Positions 15,956-24,352 of a stretch of 64,000 nucleotides of DNA are shown in pieces (position 1 is the first letter of the stretch; every line of letters starts with the position of its first letter). The notes under the pieces are model-generated. The model worked only from the letters and a program-made list of their open reading frames with translations. It was not told the origin of the DNA and searched no databases. This DNA is from Antarctobacter albus (GTDB taxonomy: Bacteria; Pseudomonadota; Alphaproteobacteria; Rhodobacterales; Rhodobacteraceae): assembly GCF_900101505.1 (NCBI RefSeq), contig NZ_FMZI01000010.1, positions 124,001 through 188,000 of the forward strand, written 5' to 3'. A program made the position numbers and the translations under genes.

Positions 15956-17277
15956 CCGACGCCAGCCTTTCGATGATCGACCGCCAGGAGGCGGCACAGG
16001 CCCTGTTCAAGCGCAAGCGCCTGATCTCGGTCGCCGTGCCCGCGGTGATCCTGCTATACCTGACCTATATCTTCTTTGCCTTCGACGTCATGGGCCTGGC
16101 CGAGCGCGCGCGGCTGGACAACGCGATGACGCTGATCCGCGATACCTACAGCTACAAGACCCATGTCACCCGCGCGAACCGGTCGGGCGAGGTCACGATT
16201 GCCAAGGAGGGCGAACGGCCCGCGACGTGGCCCGAAGGGCAAAGCCCCAACTGGGTCGCCATCGACGGTGAGACCGTGACCATCGACCTGCCCAGGGGGC
16301 ACAGCGTCCTGTTCCTGCCGGACCAGACGGCGGTCTATCGTCACCCGGAGTTCGGGGACATCACCGCGAAACTCGATCCCTCCGTGACCATCGACATCCC
16401 CGAGGACGCGCTGCCCGAGTGGATCAGCTATTCGCGGACGCGGCTGGACATCCGGACGGAGGCCGGGCGCCTGACCATGACCCGCGCCAAGACAGAGGTC
16501 TTTCGCTATTTCTTTGGCTGGGAGCTGTTCTGGTTCACGCTGGACAGCCCCTATCACGGCAAGCCGGTCTGGACGCTGCTATTCGGTCCGCAGATCGACG
16601 CCGACCGATCCAACATCGCCGGGGCCTGGCAGGATTTCTGGGCCAACCCGCTGTGGCACCACGGCAAGGTGGCCTGGGCCATTGGCGAAACGATCCTGAT
16701 GGCCTTTCTGGGTACGATGGGCGCGGCTCTGGTCGCCCTGCCGCTGGCCTTTCTCGCGGCTCGGAACTTTACCCCGGTCGTCGTGGTGCGGCAGCTGGTG
16801 CGCCGGGTGTTCGACTTTGTCCGGGGGGTCGATGCTCTGATCTTCACCATCCTGCTCAGCCGCGCCTTCGGACCCGGCCCGCTGACCGGCGCGCTGGCAA
16901 TCCTGCTGACCGACACGGGCTCGCTGGGCAAGCTGTTCTCCGAGGCGCTGGAAAACGTCGATCAGAAACAGATCGAAGGGGTCTCCTCGACCGGGGCCAA
17001 ACCGCTGCAGCGCTACCGCTTTGGCGTGATCCCGCAGATCACCCCGGTTCTGCTGAGCCAGGTTCTGTATTTCCTCGAATCCAACACCCGTTCCGCCACG
17101 ATCATCGGCGCGATCACCGGCGGCGGCATCGGCCTGATGCTGACGCAGGCGATCATCACCCAGAAGGACTGGGAAGAGGTCAGCTATTACATCGTGCTGA
17201 TCGTCCTGATGGTGATCTTCATGGACTGGCTGTCCGGTATCCTGCGCCGCCGCCTGATCAAGGGCGGGGGGCACTGA
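15952..17277 (+). CDS. phnE: Phosphonate ABC transporter permease PhnE, second subunit with periplasmic insert
   Basis: Second PhnE permease, 441 aa, much longer than the typical 260-290 aa. After TM1 (LISVAVPAVILLYLTYIFFAF) there is a roughly 160-residue hydrophilic beta-rich segment (residues about 50-210, including WVAIDGETVTIDLPRGHSV) before the next membrane span. The C-terminal permease core has the coupling loop VDQKQIEGVSSTGAKPLQR and SATIIGAITGGGIGLML. The insert should face the periplasm, between membrane and PhnD. Long PhnE proteins of this kind are, to my memory, common in alphaproteobacteria; the role of the insert is unknown. ATGA overlap with the first permease gene. Confidence 0.92.
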   Translation: MTDASLSMIDRQEAAQALFKRKRLISVAVPAVILLYLTYIFFAFDVMGLAERARLDNAMTLIRDTYSYKTHVTRANRSGEVTIAKEGERPATWPEGQSPNWVAIDGETVTIDLPRGHSVLFLPDQTAVYRHPEFGDITAKLDPSVTIDIPEDALPEWISYSRTRLDIRTEAGRLTMTRAKTEVFRYFFGWELFWFTLDSPYHGKPVWTLLFGPQIDADRSNIAGAWQDFWANPLWHHGKVAWAIGETILMAFLGTMGAALVALPLAFLAARNFTPVVVVRQLVRRVFDFVRGVDALIFTILLSRAFGPGPLTGALAILLTDTGSLGKLFSEALENVDQKQIEGVSSTGAKPLQRYRFGVIPQITPVLLSQVLYFLESNTRSATIIGAITGGGIGLMLTQAIITQKDWEEVSYYIVLIVLMVIFMDWLSGILRRRLIKGGGH

Positions 17278-17280
17278 CCC

Positions 17281-17898
17281 ATGTCACGGCTCTCCGCCGA
17301 AGGGGCGGTTTTCCATTCGGACTGCGCTATCTCGGAGAGTGACTTTGGCGCCTACACCGAGGTGGGGCATGGCAGCCGCGTCGCCAACAGCCGCTTTGGC
17401 GCCTACAGCTATTGCGACCGTTTCTGCGACATCGCCAACGCCGAGATCGGAAAATTTGCCAATATCGCCAGTTTTGTGCGCATCGGCGCGACGGATCACC
17501 CGCTGGACCGGGCCAGCCTGCATCATTTCATGTATCGCTCTGCCTCCTACTGGGAGGATGCAGAGGATGATGCCGACTGGTTCACCATGCGCGCCAGCCG
17601 CAAGGCCGTGATTGGGCATGACACCTGGATCGGCCACAACGCGCAGGTCAAACCCGAGGTGCGGGTGGGCAATGGCGCGGTGGTCGCCTCTGGCGCCATC
17701 GTCACCCGCGACGTGCCGCCCTATGCCATCGTGGCGGGCGTTCCGGCCCAGCCGGTGCGCGAACGGTTGCCCCGGGAGCTTGCCGCGCGGGTCGAGGCGC
17801 TGGGGTGGTGGGACTGGGATCACGCCGCGCTGCGCGCTGCGCTGGTGGATTTCCGTCAGTTGGGCGTACCCGAGTTCCTGGAGAAATACGCCGGTTGA
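17281..17898 (+). CDS. Phosphonate-locus hexapeptide-repeat acetyltransferase
   Basis: A 205-aa left-handed beta-helix transferase with imperfect hexapeptide repeats throughout (FGAYTEVGHGSRVANSRFG, IGHDTWIGHNAQVKPEVRVG, GAVVASGAIVTRDVPPYAIV) and the xenobiotic-acetyltransferase-like VAGVPAQPVRERL ending. It matches the family of C-P-lyase-linked hexapeptide transferases. By analogy with PhnO it may acetylate aminoalkylphosphonates for detoxification or use, but it is not homologous to PhnO. Starts 3 bp after phnE2 stop, clearly in the same operon. Confidence 0.85.
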   Translation: MSRLSAEGAVFHSDCAISESDFGAYTEVGHGSRVANSRFGAYSYCDRFCDIANAEIGKFANIASFVRIGATDHPLDRASLHHFMYRSASYWEDAEDDADWFTMRASRKAVIGHDTWIGHNAQVKPEVRVGNGAVVASGAIVTRDVPPYAIVAGVPAQPVRERLPRELAARVEALGWWDWDHAALRAALVDFRQLGVPEFLEKYAG

Positions 17899-17930
17899 GG
17901 GGCGTCTGGGCAAGGCGCGGCTGAAGACAA

Positions 17931-17960
17931 TATGGGCGGCCTTCTGGCCGCCCGATTGAT
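17931..17960 (+). terminator. Hairpin after the phnCDE unit
   Basis: GGGCGGCC and GGCCGCCC enclose a TTCT loop about 35 bp past the acetyltransferase stop. There is no clear T-tract, so it may be a weak terminator. The remaining convergent gap to phnM2 (to 18173) has no gene I can support, only the perfect palindrome GTGTCCCGGGACAC at 17991-18004. Confidence 0.5.
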
Positions 17961-18173
17961 CCTCGAAATTCCTCGTAACCCACTCACTATGTGTCCCGGG
18001 ACACTGAAACGAAACCGTCCCGGATCTTGGTCTCACTCACCTGCGCCTTCCTAGCCGGGTGTCGTGACGCTTACGTGAAACTATCAGCAAATTGTCGAAA
18101 ATGCAGGGGCATGTCGGGCAACTCAGAGTTTCCGCACCGACAGCCGGTTTCTGTCCTGCTGGTTAACGCGGGC

Positions 18174-19358
18174 TCACTCGGCGGCCAGCCGGATCTCTTC
18201 GTTGCCCGCGCTCAGGAACCGCTGTGCGGCCTCGCCGGCAAGGTGGGCGATCCGGCCTTCGCAAATCGTTGCCTCGACCACGCGCGTCTCGGCATTGACC
18301 ACGGCCAAGTCGGCGCGTCGGCCATAGTCGATCACGCCCCGGTCGGGCAGGCGCAGGATCTCTGCCGGCCGGGTCGAGATCATCGCCCAGGCCTGCGGCA
18401 GGTCCATCATCTCTTCGTCGACGAGGTGAAAGGCGGCCTGCAGCAGCGCCGGATAGTAGTAGTCCGACACCAGCGCATCGCAGAGTCGTTCCCGCACCAG
18501 GTCCTGTGCCGCGATGTTGCCCGACTGCGAGCCGCCACGCACGACGTTGGGTGCCCCCATCAGGATCGGGTCGCCCACGGCCCGGGCCAGGGCGGCCGCG
18601 GCGCGGCGGGTCGGAAACTCGCAGATCTTTGCCCCGATCTGCGAAAAATATTCACGCGTTTCGCCGTCCTCGTCGTCATGGCTGCCATAGCTGACACCCA
18701 GCGTGTCAAAGGCCTCGGCCAGGCGGCAGAGATAGCGCGGTACGTCGCGTTTCTGGCCGCGGGCGGCATGGACGACGGCCAGGTGTTCCTCGATCGACCG
18801 ACCGGCCTGCCGCGCCCAGAGCGCAAGCCGCGCCGGGTCGATCTCGGCCAGCTGGATCGCCTCGTCGAGGTGGTTGTTGAAGACGACATAGTCGATGCGG
18901 TGGCGGCGCACGGCGGCCAGCAGACGGTCGGCGGTGTCGACGGTATGGGTCTCGCAGCGGATCTGGACCCGCAGATCGGTCAGCGCCTCGTCGGCATAGT
19001 CATCCAGCGCCTTCAGAAAGGCCTCGGCGTGGTCGGGGCCGCGCGCGCCGCCTTCCCAGCTCCAGCTGTGGGCCATCCAGGCGGTGGTGATCCCGTTGGC
19101 CGCCGCGTCGCGATCCGTGGCGCGCAGGGCGGTGCGGATCGGAAAGGGGGCCGAGGGGCGGGGCGCCAGGTGGCGTTCAAAGGCGTCGCCGTGCAGGTCG
19201 ATGATCCCGGGCAGGATGTAGTAGCCGTTCAGGTCGACCTCGGGCAGGGGGCCCTTGGAAATGCGCCCGTCCTCGATGGCGACGGACCGAGACTGCAGCA
19301 CGCCGTCGCGCAGGACAGTGGCGCCGGTCAGGCGCAGGGAAGAAGGGGCAATTGGCAT
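18174..19358 (-). CDS. phnM: PhnM-type amidohydrolase, divergent paralog (phnM2)
   Basis: A 394-aa amidohydrolase of the PhnM family, which in E. coli hydrolyses alpha-D-ribose-1-methylphosphonate-5-triphosphate to the 5-phosphate and diphosphate. Metal ligands and family motifs are present: LPGIIDLHGDAFERHLAPRP, RCETH, YGSHDDED, GAPNVVRGGSQSGN and LVSDYYYPALL. It lacks the SLMDHTPGQRQF segment of the canonical copy at 26.2 kb, having VVFNNHLDEAIQLAE instead. It may be a second diphosphatase with shifted specificity. It is co-directional with phnF, 100 bp upstream, and likely co-transcribed with it or from its own promoter. Confidence 0.85.
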   Translation of the reverse strand: MPIAPSSLRLTGATVLRDGVLQSRSVAIEDGRISKGPLPEVDLNGYYILPGIIDLHGDAFERHLAPRPSAPFPIRTALRATDRDAAANGITTAWMAHSWSWEGGARGPDHAEAFLKALDDYADEALTDLRVQIRCETHTVDTADRLLAAVRRHRIDYVVFNNHLDEAIQLAEIDPARLALWARQAGRSIEEHLAVVHAARGQKRDVPRYLCRLAEAFDTLGVSYGSHDDEDGETREYFSQIGAKICEFPTRRAAAALARAVGDPILMGAPNVVRGGSQSGNIAAQDLVRERLCDALVSDYYYPALLQAAFHLVDEEMMDLPQAWAMISTRPAEILRLPDRGVIDYGRRADLAVVNAETRVVEATICEGRIAHLAGEAAQRFLSAGNEEIRLAAE

Positions 19359-19458
19359 GGAACCGCTCTGGACTCGAAATGTCCGGCATTTTTAGGCGTT
19401 CAATGTATCAACAGGGTGACAAATGGCGGTTTTTTCCATGAAACAAAGGGGGTCGGCG

Positions 19459-20166
19459 TCATTGTTCCAGCGTCAACGTCACCCTGTCGCCCGCGAACCA
19501 GGTGATGCCGTACTCGATCGGCTGACCCGAGGGATCGACGTTGACGCCGGTGGTCCGCAGCAGGGGGGCGCCATCGGGCAGGCGCAGGCGCCGGGCCTGC
19601 GTGGGGGTGGCAAGGTGAGCCGTCACCCGGGTCGAGGCGCGGGTGTAGTCGGCCACGCCGCAGGCCGCCAGGGCCGCGGTGACAGAGCTGTGGGCCTGCA
19701 GGGCCTCCGGCATTCCGGGCAGCCGCGCGGCGGGAAAGACACCCTCGCCCAGGGCGATCGGTTCGCCATCGGCCGTTGCGATGGTCTCGTAGGCCAGCAC
19801 CGGGTCGCCTGGGGCGATCCGCAGGGCCTGTGCCTCTTCCCTGTCGGCTGACCGGGTGTCCGACATCAGCAGTTCGCGTCCCGGGACCCGCCCGGCGGCG
19901 CGCAGGTTGCGGTGAAAGCGCACGCGGTGACCGATTGGGTATTCGGTCGGGCGCGCGGCGACAAAGACCCCGGCGCCACGCCGCGCATGCACCAGCCCGT
20001 TTTCTGCCATGTGCTGCAGGGCGCGGCGCACCGTGTGGCGATTGACCCCGAACCGGGCCGACAGTTCGGCCTCTGTCGGCAGCTTGTCCCCAGGGCCATA
20101 GCGCCCGGTGGCGATGTCGCCGGTCAGGCTGTCTGAAATCGCGGTCCAGAGCGCAGGGCGGGGCAT
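19459..20166 (-). CDS. phnF: PhnF-type GntR/UTRA transcriptional regulator
   Basis: A 235-aa HutC-subfamily regulator. Residues 1-70 are the GntR winged helix (DKLPTEAELSARFGVNRHTVRRALQHMAENG), and residues about 90-230 the UTRA ligand-binding domain. It lies divergent from phnG across about 100 bp that holds two TGTCTAG half sites, consistent with local repression of the lyase operon. ATG 20166 is set by the N-terminal MPRPALWTAISDSL match. Confidence 0.93.
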   Translation of the reverse strand: MPRPALWTAISDSLTGDIATGRYGPGDKLPTEAELSARFGVNRHTVRRALQHMAENGLVHARRGAGVFVAARPTEYPIGHRVRFHRNLRAAGRVPGRELLMSDTRSADREEAQALRIAPGDPVLAYETIATADGEPIALGEGVFPAARLPGMPEALQAHSSVTAALAACGVADYTRASTRVTAHLATPTQARRLRLPDGAPLLRTTGVNVDPSGQPIEYGITWFAGDRVTLTLEQ

Positions 20167-20222
20167 GTCACGAAACTTTCACGCTGTTGACCTTGCCCGA
20201 CTCGCGGACAGGGAGTAGGAAT

Positions 20223-20267
20223 TTGTCTAGTTGTATAAATATTCCGACAACTCCGCAAGGTGTCTAG
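20223..20267 (+). promoter_or_regulatory. Candidate PhnF operators in the phnF-phnG region
   Basis: TTGTCTAG at 20223-20230 and GTGTCTAG at 20260-20267 share the GTCTAG core known from HutC-type GntR operators (palindromic GTCTAGAC). The second abuts the phnG start codon, giving GTCTAGAT. Between them TATAAAT (20233-20239) could be a -10 element with no good -35, as expected of an activator-dependent promoter, and GTTGT-N12-ACAAC forms a further inverted repeat. Confidence 0.5.
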
Positions 20268-20708
20268 ATGACCGAAATGACCGCCCGCAAAGACTGGATG
20301 AGCCTGCTGGCCAAGGCACCGCCCAGGGCCTTGGCCGTGCTTTGGGAGGGGCAGGACGCGCCGGATTTCACCTGGCTGCGCGCGCCGGAAATCGGCGCCG
20401 CGATGGTGCGCGGGCGCATGGGGGGCACCGGGGCGCCTTTCAACATGGGCGAGATGACGGTGACGCGCTGTTCGCTGCAATTGGATGGCGGGGCCGTGGG
20501 CCATGCTTATGTGCAAGGCCGCGACAAGGCGCATGCGGAACGCGCCGCGCTGGTCGATGCGCTGATGCAGACCGATGCGGCGGACCGGGTCCGGGCCGAG
20601 GTGCTGGAGCCCCTGTCGGCGGACATGACCGGACGGGCCAAGGCGCGCGCCGCAAAGGCCGCCGCCACCAAGGTGGAGTTCTTCACACTGGTCAGAGGAG
20701 AAGACTGA
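20268..20708 (+). CDS. phnG: C-P lyase core subunit PhnG
   Basis: Subunit of the PhnGHIJ core complex; with PhnI, PhnH and PhnL it joins the phosphonate to ribose by displacing adenine from ATP. 146 aa against 150 in E. coli. Recognised by WMSLLAKAPPRAL, TWLRAPEIGAAMVRGRMGGTG, PFNMGEMTVTRCSLQL and YVQGRDKAHAERAALVDAL. ATG 20268 with AAGG 8 bp upstream; the stop overlaps the phnH ATG by one base. Confidence 0.96.
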   Translation: MTEMTARKDWMSLLAKAPPRALAVLWEGQDAPDFTWLRAPEIGAAMVRGRMGGTGAPFNMGEMTVTRCSLQLDGGAVGHAYVQGRDKAHAERAALVDALMQTDAADRVRAEVLEPLSADMTGRAKARAAKAAATKVEFFTLVRGED

Positions 20709-21274
20709 TGGACGCTGCGGTTCTCAAGGGCGGTTTCCGCGATGCGCCGGTCGACGCGGCCCGCGCCTTTCGCGCCGCGATGCAGGCGATGGCCCGGCCC
20801 GGCACGATCCACGACGTCGCGGGTGCCGAACCGCCCGCGCCTCTGTCACAAGCGGCCGGGGTCCTGATCCTGACACTCTGCGATCCGGAAACGGCTGTGC
20901 ACCTGGCCGGCGCACATGACTGTGCCGAGGTCCGCGACTGGATCACCTTTCACGCCGGCGCGCCGCTGGTCGGTGCCGAAGACTGCGACTTCGCTTTGGG
21001 CACATGGGAGGCCCTGCACCCGCTGGATCGGTTCCGCATCGGCACGGCGCAATACCCGGATCGCTCTGCCACGCTGATCGTCGAACGGTGGGAGCTAAAG
21101 GCCGAGGGCGCGACCCTGACCGGCCCCGGCATCCGCGAAACGGCCCGCATGTCCTTGCCGGAGGTCGCGGCGTTCCGGGCCAATGCCGCGCGATTCCCGC
21201 TGGGGTGGGACGCCTATTTCTGCGCCGGAAACCGCCTCGCGGCCCTGCCGCGCAGCACGCAAGTGGAGGGCTGA
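20708..21274 (+). CDS. phnH: C-P lyase core subunit PhnH
   Basis: Subunit of the PhnGHIJ complex, 188 aa (194 in E. coli). Family motifs include AFRAAMQAMARPGTIHDV, CDPETAVHL, WITFHAGAPLV, GTAQYPDRSATLIVE and the C-terminal NAARFPLGWDAYFCAGNRLAALPRST. The start is the ATG at 20708 with AGAGGAGAAG upstream; the upstream open frame in this phase is phnG in another frame. Confidence 0.96.
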   Translation: MDAAVLKGGFRDAPVDAARAFRAAMQAMARPGTIHDVAGAEPPAPLSQAAGVLILTLCDPETAVHLAGAHDCAEVRDWITFHAGAPLVGAEDCDFALGTWEALHPLDRFRIGTAQYPDRSATLIVERWELKAEGATLTGPGIRETARMSLPEVAAFRANAARFPLGWDAYFCAGNRLAALPRSTQVEG

Positions 21275-21277
21275 GCG

Positions 21278-22363
21278 ATGTATGTTGCCGTCAAGGGGGG
21301 CGAACGCGCCATCGAGAATGCGCACAGCTGGCTGGCCGAGGAACGCCGGGGCGATCCCGCCGTCGCCGAGCTGACCATCGACCAGATCCGCGAGCAGATG
21401 AAACTGGCGGTCAACCGGGTCATGGCCGAAGGCTCGCTCTACGATCCCGACCTGGCCGCGCTGGCGATCAAGCAGGCGCGGGGCGACCTGATCGAGGCGA
21501 TCTTCCTGATCCGCGCCTATCGCACGACGCTGCCGCGCTTTGGCGCGACGCGGGCCATCGACACGGGTGACATGGCCTGCATCCGTCGTATCTCGGCCAC
21601 GTTCAAGGACGCGCCGGGCGGGCAGGTCTTGGGGCCGACCTTCGACTACACGCACCGCTTGCTGGATTTCAAACTGGCCGCCGACGGCGAGGTGCCGCCC
21701 GCGCCGCAGGCCGCGCCGCGCCAGGAGCCGACACCGCATATCACCGGTTTCCTGAACCGCGAGGGGCTGATCCAGGCCGAGGCGGCCAGTGATGAGACCC
21801 CGCCGGACCTGACGCGTGAACCGATGGAGCTGCCGGGCAGCCGCGCCCTGCGTCTTCAGGCGTTGACGCGCGGGGATGAGGGGTTCGTCCTTGGCATGGC
21901 CTATTCCACGCAGCGTGGCTATGCGCGCAACCACGCCTTCGTCGGCGAGTTGCGCATCGGCACCGTTGCGGTCGAGATGGACATTCCGGAATTGGGCTTT
22001 GCCATCGAGATCGGAGAGATCGAGGTGACCGAATGCGAAACGGTCAACCAGTTCACCGGGTCAAAGACGGAACCGCCGCAGTTTACCCGTGGGTATGGTC
22101 TTGTCTTCGGTCAGACCGAGCGCAAGGCGATTTCAATGGCATTGGTCGACCGGGCGCTGAGGTGGCGTGAACTGGGCGAGGATGACATGGGCGCCCCCGC
22201 GCAGGACGAGGAATTCGTGCTGTATCACTCGGACAATATCCAGGCGACGGGGTTCCTTGAGCATATCAAGCTGCCGCATTACGTCGATTTTCAGTCCGAG
22301 CTGGAACTGGTGCGGCGCCTGCGCCGCGAAGCCGAGGGCGCGCAGCAGGAGGCGGCAGAATGA
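21278..22363 (+). CDS. phnI: C-P lyase core subunit PhnI (nucleosidase)
   Basis: PhnI forms the phosphonate-ribose bond from ATP with PhnG, H and L; alone it is a nucleosidase. 361 aa begins MYVAVKGGERAIENAHSWLAEERRG; other family stretches are IRAYRTTLPRFG, RRISATFKDAPGGQVLGPTFDYTHRLLDF, GFVLGMAYSTQRGYARNHAF and YGLVFGQTERKAISMALVDRAL. Follows phnH by 3 bp. The next gene on the same strand, phnJ, is 310 bp away because a reverse-strand gene intervenes. Confidence 0.96.
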   Translation: MYVAVKGGERAIENAHSWLAEERRGDPAVAELTIDQIREQMKLAVNRVMAEGSLYDPDLAALAIKQARGDLIEAIFLIRAYRTTLPRFGATRAIDTGDMACIRRISATFKDAPGGQVLGPTFDYTHRLLDFKLAADGEVPPAPQAAPRQEPTPHITGFLNREGLIQAEAASDETPPDLTREPMELPGSRALRLQALTRGDEGFVLGMAYSTQRGYARNHAFVGELRIGTVAVEMDIPELGFAIEIGEIEVTECETVNQFTGSKTEPPQFTRGYGLVFGQTERKAISMALVDRALRWRELGEDDMGAPAQDEEFVLYHSDNIQATGFLEHIKLPHYVDFQSELELVRRLRREAEGAQQEAAE

Positions 22364-22368
22364 TCCGG

Positions 22369-22560
22369 TCAGTCGATCCGGGCGGCGGGGCTGTTCTTCA
22401 GCCACCAGGCTTCCTTGCTGTTGGAAACGGTCAGGCGCTTTTCGCTGAAAAGCGTGTTCAGCTTGGAGTCCTCGGGCAACCAGACCGACAGCGCGTAGCG
22501 GATGCCGATTGTCAGCACGCCGGCCAGCGTGATCAGGATGATGGTCAATTGATCCGACAT
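22369..22560 (-). CDS. 63-aa single-span membrane protein inside the phn operon
   Basis: Reverse-strand gene between phnI and phnJ. ATG 22560 follows a strong Shine-Dalgarno (AAAGGAGAGG). The peptide begins MSDQLTIILITLAGVLTIGI, a clear membrane segment (residues about 5-28), then a polar tail with LFSEKRLTVSNSKEAWWLKN. Its stop is 5 bp from the phnI stop, and its start is 113 bp from phnJ, divergent. I do not recognise the family. Its orientation within the phnGHI...JKL run is odd and suggests either an insertion or a regulatory role. Confidence 0.65.
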   Translation of the reverse strand: MSDQLTIILITLAGVLTIGIRYALSVWLPEDSKLNTLFSEKRLTVSNSKEAWWLKNSPAARID

Positions 22561-22673
22561 TTGTCCTCTCCTTTGTCGGTGTGTCGCCCAATGGTTGCGC
22601 CTGAACTTGGGCATTCCCGTGACCGAAACGGACAATTCGGGCGCAATTTGCAGGAAATTTCGGGGCCAAGATC

Positions 22674-23540
22674 ATGAGCGACTACAATTTCGCCTACCTT
22701 GACGAACAGACCAAGCGGATGATCCGCCGGGCCATCCTCAAGGGGCTGGCCATCCCCGGCTACCAGGTGCCGTTTGCGTCGCGCGAGATGCCCATGCCCT
22801 ATGGCTGGGGTACGGGCGGCGTGCAGGTCTCGGCCGCGACGCTGACGCCGGAGGACCGGCTCAAGGTCATCGATCAGGGCGCCGATGACACCACCAACGC
22901 CGTGTCCATCCGCAAGTTCTTTGAACGCACCGCCGGGGTCGAGACCACCGAGGAAACCGCGCAGGCCAGCGTCATCCAGACCCGTCACCGCATCCCCGAA
23001 GAGCCGCTGACCGAGGATCAGGTGCTGGTCTACCAGGTGCCGATCCCGGAACCTCTGCGGTTCCTCGAGCCGTCCGAGATCGAGACTCGCAAGATGCACG
23101 CGCTGGAGGACTACGGCCTGATGCACGTCAAGCTCTACGAGGACATCGCGCGGCACGGCCAGATCGCCACCGCCTATGCCTATCCGGTCAAGGTCGAGGG
23201 GCGCTACGTCATGGATCCCAGCCCGATCCCCAAGTTCGACAATCCCAAGATGTCCGGCATGGCGGCGATCCAGCTGTTCGGCGCGGGCCGTGAACAGAGG
23301 ATCTACGCGCTGCCGCCCTACACCCAGGTCGTTAGCCTCGATTTCCGGGACTACCCGTTCGAGGCCTCCAAGGCCGATGCGCCCTGCGATCTTTGCGGGG
23401 CAGAGGACAGTTACCTGGACGAGGTCATCGTGGACGACGCGGGCGGGCGGATGTTCGTCTGTTCCGACACCGATTATTGCCGGGCCCGCCGCGCGGCAGG
23501 CCATGTGGGCGCGCAGGGCAAGACGGAGGATGCCGCATGA
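22674..23540 (+). CDS. phnJ: C-P lyase, radical-SAM subunit PhnJ
   Basis: Catalytic radical-SAM enzyme that cleaves the carbon-phosphorus bond of ribose-1-phosphonate-5-phosphate, giving the alkane and the 1,2-cyclic phosphate. 288 aa. The four essential cysteines keep E. coli spacing: C238-x2-C241-x21-C263-x5-C269 (CDLC ... VCSDTDYC). Other family blocks are PGYQVPFASREMPMPYGWGTG and RKMHALEDYGLMHVKLYED. TGA overlaps phnK ATG. Transcription must come through phnI or from the 113-bp gap. Confidence 0.97.
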   Translation: MSDYNFAYLDEQTKRMIRRAILKGLAIPGYQVPFASREMPMPYGWGTGGVQVSAATLTPEDRLKVIDQGADDTTNAVSIRKFFERTAGVETTEETAQASVIQTRHRIPEEPLTEDQVLVYQVPIPEPLRFLEPSEIETRKMHALEDYGLMHVKLYEDIARHGQIATAYAYPVKVEGRYVMDPSPIPKFDNPKMSGMAAIQLFGAGREQRIYALPPYTQVVSLDFRDYPFEASKADAPCDLCGAEDSYLDEVIVDDAGGRMFVCSDTDYCRARRAAGHVGAQGKTEDAA

Positions 23541-24307
23541 CACCGCTGTTGAAGGTCGAGAGCCTGACCAAACGCTACGGCGCCCGGATCGGTTGTTCCG
23601 ATGTGTCCTTTGATCTCTGGCCGGGCGAGGTCATGGGGATCGTGGGGGAAAGCGGCTCGGGCAAGTCGACCCTGCTGAACTGCATGGCTGGCCACCTGGC
23701 CCCCGACGCGGGCCGCGTGATGTTCGACACCCGCACCGAGGGGCTGCAGGACACCATCACCATGTCCGAACCGGAACGGCGGATGCTGGGCCGGACCGAC
23801 TGGGCCTTTGTCCACCAGCACGCCCGCGACGGGCTGCGCATGAACGTCAGCGCGGGCGGCAACGTGGGCGAACGGCTTATGGCCGTGGGCGCGCGCCACT
23901 ACGGCGAGATCCGCGACAGCGCCGAGGACTGGCTGGGCCGGGTGGAAATCGACGCCAGCCGGATCGACGACCGGCCCACGGCCTTTTCCGGCGGGATGCA
24001 GCAACGGTTGCAGATCGCGCGCAACCTTGTCACCGGACCGCGCCTTGTCTTCATGGACGAACCCACCGGCGGGCTGGATGTCAGCGTGCAGGCGCGCCTG
24101 CTGGACCTGCTGCGCGGACTTGTCCGCGAGATGGGGCTGTCGGCGATCATCGTCACCCATGACCTTGCCGTCGTGCGGCTGTTGGCGGACCGGCTGATGG
24201 TGATGAAGGACGGGCATGTGGTCGAGAAAGGGTTGACCGACCAGGTGCTGGACGATCCGCAGCACGCCTATACCCAGCTCCTGGTCAGTTCGGTGCTGCA
24301 GGTCTGA
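23537..24307 (+). CDS. phnK: C-P lyase ABC-type ATPase PhnK
   Basis: ABC ATPase that docks on the PhnGHIJ core and supports turnover; not a transporter. 256 aa; Walker A GESGSGKST, signature FSGGMQQRLQIARNL, Walker B LVFMDEPTGGLD, switch VTHDL. Starts with ATGA overlap on phnJ. An A/T-rich 45-bp gap follows before phnL. Confidence 0.95.
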   Translation: MTPLLKVESLTKRYGARIGCSDVSFDLWPGEVMGIVGESGSGKSTLLNCMAGHLAPDAGRVMFDTRTEGLQDTITMSEPERRMLGRTDWAFVHQHARDGLRMNVSAGGNVGERLMAVGARHYGEIRDSAEDWLGRVEIDASRIDDRPTAFSGGMQQRLQIARNLVTGPRLVFMDEPTGGLDVSVQARLLDLLRGLVREMGLSAIIVTHDLAVVRLLADRLMVMKDGHVVEKGLTDQVLDDPQHAYTQLLVSSVLQV

Positions 24308-24352
24308 GTGTTTCGCGCGCGAAGCATATAAATTTAACAATAGGTTAATGCC

